A stretch of DNA of 64,000 nucleotides from Pterobdella sp. o SKG-2022 (lineage: Eukaryota > Annelida > Clitellata > Hirudinida > Piscicolidae), in the NCBI GenBank assembly GCA_964035795.1, contig OZ038320.1, positions 6,107,895 through 6,171,894 of the forward strand, given 5' to 3'. Shown here piece by piece: positions 59,974 to 64,000 of the stretch. A program made the position numbers and the translations under genes. How positions within the stretch are numbered: the first letter of the stretch is position 1; each line of letters begins with the position of its first letter. The notes beneath the pieces were generated by a model. That model was given only the letters and a program-made list of their open reading frames with translations, ran no database searches and was not told where the DNA came from.

Positions 59974-62528
59974 TTATTCATCTTCATCACTATCTGAGAC
60001 ATGTTTGGTTCGTTTGACAGCAGGCTTAGACGTATCAATGTCAGACTCGTCCTGTTTTGATAATAATTGGGGTGATAATAGTATTAATAAGATAAATAGT
60101 TATAATAATAATAATAATAAATAAAAGTATAGAAATTATTTTGAAAATTCATTGATAACGTCAATAAAAAAAGAAAGAAATATACAATTAATACAACGGA
60201 GAATTTGAACAAAGAAATCAATATAAAATTGTCATTAAAAAAATGAACTAACCTCGGAATCTAGGTTATACGTCTTTTTATTTTTCGTAACAGAAGAATT
60301 ACCGTCGCTATTTTTAGTAATCTTATTTGTTTCTATTTTAGGACTTTTTCTATTTTTATGACTGACTTCATCGTCGTCATTTGAATCGCTGGAGTCTTCG
60401 CTTTGGGAACTGTATATGGCTGTGTGGTTTTGAGAATTTTTTTCGATTTGTTTAATAATAATAATAATAATAGCTGTAATAATAACAATAATAACAAACG
60501 TCTATTTTTATGATTATTCTTGATGGAGTTAATAGAGACGCCAGTGTCATCATCATCGTCATCCATGAACGCTGTCGTTAGACCTTTGTTGTTGAAGTTA
60601 TTGTTACTAAAATTATTATTAGTAAGGCTGTTGTTAGAATCATTATTTGTGAACAATTAGCCTCAAAATTATGAATCATAAAAACACGACAAAACTTGAA
60701 TTTTTTATTTTGACGAAGCTTTTCGATATATTCTATATCATCATCAGGTAACCAACCTGATGATGATAATCATTATTATTCAAAAGCTTTTTTATTTGAA
60801 AAAATTTTTTTATTTATTATTGTCATTATTATTATTATTATTACATCTATACTATTATTAGTAAAAGTCATAATTATGAGTACATTATTATTATTATTAT
60901 TATTTATGGGATCATGATCATGAGCACCCTTCTTGAGACTCTTCTCTTTCTGCTTCCTCTGAATGGCCTCCTTCCTCATCTGCGTCTTCATCCTCTCCTC
61001 TTCCAGCTACCATTGTGATTGCCATAATAATAATAATAATTATTATTATTATTATTATTAAATAATAAACTAATCCTCATCATTAAAAAAATAATCCTAA
61101 AATAAATGATATCAATTATAATTAGAAATTAAAAAAATTATTATATTTATACACACCCTGATCATTTCAAGACGTTGTGACTCAGGATCTTTTCCCACTA
61201 TTGGTAGAATTTTCACCTGATTCATAATGAAAAATAGTACGATAATAACAATGAAATAAAAAATAAAAACAATAGCAATAATAAAAGGTAATATAAAAAA
61301 CTCCAAAAATAATATTTCGTTATTATTATTATTATATAGCAATAAAAATTAAAAAAAAGAAATAATAATAATAATGAAACTGACCATCTGTCTGCGATTG
61401 GAACGATCTGCAAGGGAAATGATCATCTTGCGGTGGGTGAATGAGTCAGTCGAGTGCGGTCTGTAATAATAATAATAATAATAATAATAAACTAAACTAG
61501 CCTATTAACAAAAACGATTTGAATCAAACACTTCTATTAACTGAATAATAATACGAAGCTATTCGTAAGTTGGACTCACATTTTATGATAATAATAATAA
61601 CATTACATGATAATGAAAAAAAGAATAAAAATGACAGTATACGATAAAAATAATGGAAATATATAATGATAAAAAAATAAGAATTATCATTAGTAATAAA
61701 TAACTATTATTATAAACCTGAAGGTCAATTTATTCTTGAAGACTGCTTGACCTTGCAAGCCCAAACCTTGTCTGCAAAATTAATGAAAAGCATAAAAACC
61801 ATAATAAAAACCATAATAAAAGCCATAATAAAAACCATAATAAAAACCATAATAAAAGCAGAAACATTAATTAAAATAAAGGTAATGTAATGCGACATTT
61901 TAAGAGAAAACTTCACTTATACAAAGGAATTCTTTAGTCATATACAAAATATTGCCACAAAATATTTACAATGAGACTGAACTTGAAAAAGATTATATTA
62001 AAAAATAATGGAAATCTTGTACTAAAAACGAGTCTAAGGTGGTAAAAAATTATATAAGGGTCATACCTGACAAACAAATGGTTGTGGTCATCTGACAACT
62101 TCATCTGGTATGCATCAAACACCTCTGTGCCCAAGTGCAGGGAGAGGCTGGAAAGAGAGATAACTAATTAGATAAATAGAGATGAATGATAACAATAAGT
62201 TTTCATATTATATGTTGCTGAACATGTCCCAGTAACTGGAGTTGACAGAAGCTGGTTTAGATTATTGATACTACTATAGCGTAAATTGTGAAATGAGCCA
62301 TTTTTAGACTGCCATCCCAAGCTAACCTCAAGCTCAAATTCTGCCAAAATAAATAACAATGATACCAGAATATCAGCTTATCGATACCTGCTACCAGAGT
62401 CTTCTGTTGTACAAGTTTTCAAAGGAATGTGACCTTTAGCTACATTTGCTAAGTTTGATGCAGTTCAAGACTTAAAATGATCAATAAAAAACTATGAAAA
62501 CAAAAAAAAAGGGCAAAAATATGTTTAA

Positions 62529-62588
<60 letters not shown>

Positions 62589-64000
62589 AAACACACATAC
62601 ACACCTTCCATCAGACCAACGCACCATCCTAGTGTTGCTCTGCTTCAATGGCCTGCCATAGTCGTCCAATACAGGCACTATGAATATTAACATATTAATA
62701 TAATATAACATAACAATATTAATGTGAATAATAATGATGATAATAACAACCTGAAAAAGAAATGATAATAATAAGAGATAGATGCCATGATTTTATATCT
62801 TGATTTATCACCTTAAAGATGAAAACCCAAATTTGGTCCATTTAAAAATTTTTTATGAATAATAATAATGATGATGAAGCTCAAAATATAACACAAGGGA
62901 AAGATTATAAGCACCAATTTCAATGATGCAATGATATTCATAAAAAGATGATTAAATAAAATAATAGCTAACTTCCTTTTTCATCTTTAACATATCTCCA
63001 TCGAATGGTGTTCTCAACCTTGAAACAATAATAAAAATAATCATTGAAATAATGAATGGAAATAATGGAAAACATAAAAACACAAAGAGAATAACAACAA
63101 CAATAACAAAAAAAAATAGTATCACAAACAATAACCAAAATATTAAAAATAAAACGAAAGAATAGTAATAAATTCATAGAAACAAAAGAAATGATAAAAC
63201 AATAGCAATAAAAGAAGAATAACAGCAATAATAACTTTCAACTTAAGCCTGATCCTGCCCTCTTCATCCATCAACCCTTCCTCATCGGCCTCATCCTCGT
63301 ACAACTGTTCATCATATGGTCTGTGATAGCGGTATTGTTATTGTTCTTTTTATTAATTTTTTTTATTGTTAGTATTTAAAAAAATTTTTATTATTATTGT
63401 TCTTTTTTTTTATTATTTTTTATAGTTACTATTTTTTTTATTTTTATAACTTTCCAGACATCTAATGTACTTATAAATAACACTCAAAAATTTTTTAACA
63501 TTGATTTATGGAATTTCAGTACATTTATTGCGCAAAATAAAACAGCTATAGTTTTTGATAAGTTCAGCTAATATTTTATGATAAGGCTAAACTTATCATT
63601 TTTTTGCTGAAGTACTAAAATTCTTCCATAAATCGGCCCAAAAATTGTTGATTATTATTGGTATATTATTTTTTTTATAATGTATGTTTTTTTTACAATA
63701 CATTAACTTTCCATTTTTAAATCAACTTCATTTTAAAAATTTTAATTTTTCATACAACCAAACATGCTAAACACCCCCCCTAAAACCAACCCTAGCACAA
63801 TAAAAATAACAGACTCAATATCATCATTCCATATATACCATCTCATTATAGTCAGCATCTTTCCCTTTTCTAAAGGATTGCTGACTTTTTTCCACAACCT
63901 TATCCTCTTTTCCACTTAACGCTCTCATAAGCATAATACAATGATAATGCATAGAGCTCCTCAAAACACCCCCAACCAACCACAAACCTGGGGTCAAGTG
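59974..64000 (-). CDS. LEO1: RNA polymerase-associated protein LEO1 (partial, 5' cut)
   Basis: Subunit of the PAF1 complex, which travels with RNA polymerase II during elongation. Exons in gene order: 64000-63988 (partial), 63320-63236, 63018-62973, 62677-62605, 62147-62067, 61771-61718, 61460-61385, 61216-61157, 61006-60928, 60583-60500, 60419-60253, 60051-59974 with stop TAA. Every junction keeps phase, giving about 298 residues. Signatures in order are [120 protein letters not shown] and an acidic Ser-rich tail (IYSSQSEDSSDSNDDDE, SDSDEDE). All lie in vertebrate LEO1 order. The acidic N-terminal half is outside the window. Introns carry hammerhead-like motifs, a LINE tail and microsatellites. 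Confidence 0.95.
60647..60715. repeat. Penelope-associated flank in LEO1 intron
   Basis: Matches 52489-52565 for about 70 bases and leads directly into the hammerhead motif at 60712-60753. Confidence 0.7.
60712..60753 (-). ncRNA. Minimal hammerhead ribozyme candidate (LEO1 intron, sense)
   Basis: On the minus strand, which is the LEO1 sense strand, the order is GGTTAC, CTGATGA, T, GATATA-GAA-TATATC (perfect stem II), GAAA, AGCTTC, GTC. The two catalytic boxes CUGAUGA and GAAA are both intact. AAGCUU is the self-complementary stem III core seen in the minimal, probably dimer-acting hammerheads of metazoan Penelope-like elements. Cleavage would fall after UUC. Stem I is weak here (two to three pairs) and there is one extra U before stem II. 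It lies in the intron 60584-60927. Confidence 0.6.
61552..61592 (-). repeat. Hammerhead-like motif in second LEO1 intron
   Basis: The minus strand reads ATAAAATGTGAG, TCCAA, CTTAC, GAATAGCTTCGTAT. Stem II is near-perfect, but GAAA is GAAT and the CTGATGA box is lost, so it should be inactive. It sits in the sense direction of intron 61461-61717. Confidence 0.55.
61791..61858. repeat. 12-bp minisatellite in LEO1 intron
   Basis: Five to six tandem copies of ATAAAAACCATA with minor A/G changes, in the intron 61772-62066. Confidence 0.85.
62214..62345 (-). repeat. LINE 3'-tail family copy in LEO1 intron
   Basis: On the minus strand GAGGTTAGCTTGGGATGGC, AGTCTA, TGGCTCATTTCACAATTTA, CGCTATAGTAGTATCAATAA and CAGTTACTGGGACATG align with 20895-21052 in the same order. 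It is inserted in the sense direction of intron 62148-62604. Confidence 0.7.
62546..62604. repeat. (AC)n array beside a LEO1 splice donor
   Basis: About 37 bases of pure AC followed by AC-rich sequence. On the LEO1 strand this is a (GT)n run that begins directly at the 5' splice site of exon 62677-62605. Confidence 0.9.
63503..63634. repeat. Nested inverted repeat in LEO1 intron
   Basis: Outer arms GATTTATGGAATTTCAGTAC (63503-63523) and its near reverse complement AGTACTAAAATTCTTCCATAAATC (63611-63634) enclose an inner pair GATAAGTT and AACTTATC. Confidence 0.6.

Noticed and set aside
62481..62711. Minus-strand frame with Cys/Val repeats
   Set aside because: It is a LEO1 exon read through its donor into the (GT)n repeat; only 62677-62605 is coding.

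Overview
The window is a strongly AT-rich, intron-bearing animal nuclear sequence, probably from an invertebrate. It is full of trinucleotide and tetranucleotide arrays, tRNA-derived SINEs and LINE and Penelope-like remnants, and it holds one 200-base run of N. The taxon cannot be fixed from the sequence alone. Most open frames longer than 60 codons are low-complexity or intronic noise. The real coding signal lies in short GC-richer islands that splice together in phase.

Three conserved genes could be reconstructed exon by exon. (1) PUS1, a tRNA pseudouridine synthase, + strand, 24910-29482, 13 exons; its last intron is a textbook U12-type AT-AC intron. (2) A type II phosphatidylinositol-phosphate kinase (PIP4K2 family), + strand, 30399-38276, 10 coding exons, 450 residues. 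(3) LEO1 of the PAF1 complex, - strand, 59974-64000, 12 exons, with its 5' end beyond the window. PUS1 and PIP4K lie head to tail 0.9 kb apart. LEO1 converges on the repeat-rich middle from the right. The three genes share no pathway: tRNA modification, phosphoinositide signalling and transcription elongation.

Layout: 1-24.9 kb is mainly intergenic, with one orphan spliced exon (2593-2773, -), LINE and SINE remnants, a perfect (TAG)90 array and a CRE/E-box/CCAAT cluster near 18.8 kb. 24.9-38.3 kb holds PUS1 and PIP4K. 38.3-59.9 kb is an accessory region. It has a locally duplicated, unrecognised multi-membrane-span gene family (45.2 kb and a broken copy at 52.8-55 kb, with related flanks at 43-44 kb), a decayed PHD-finger reverse-transcriptase element (49.1-52.2 kb), two Penelope-like remnants (47.5 and 57.6 kb) and a 530-bp (ACTT)n array running into the assembly gap. 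59.97-64 kb is LEO1.

Two observations stand out. One is the AT-AC intron of PUS1. The other is a dispersed family of minimal hammerhead-ribozyme-like motifs of the Penelope type. The best-preserved of these lies in the sense strand of a LEO1 intron.
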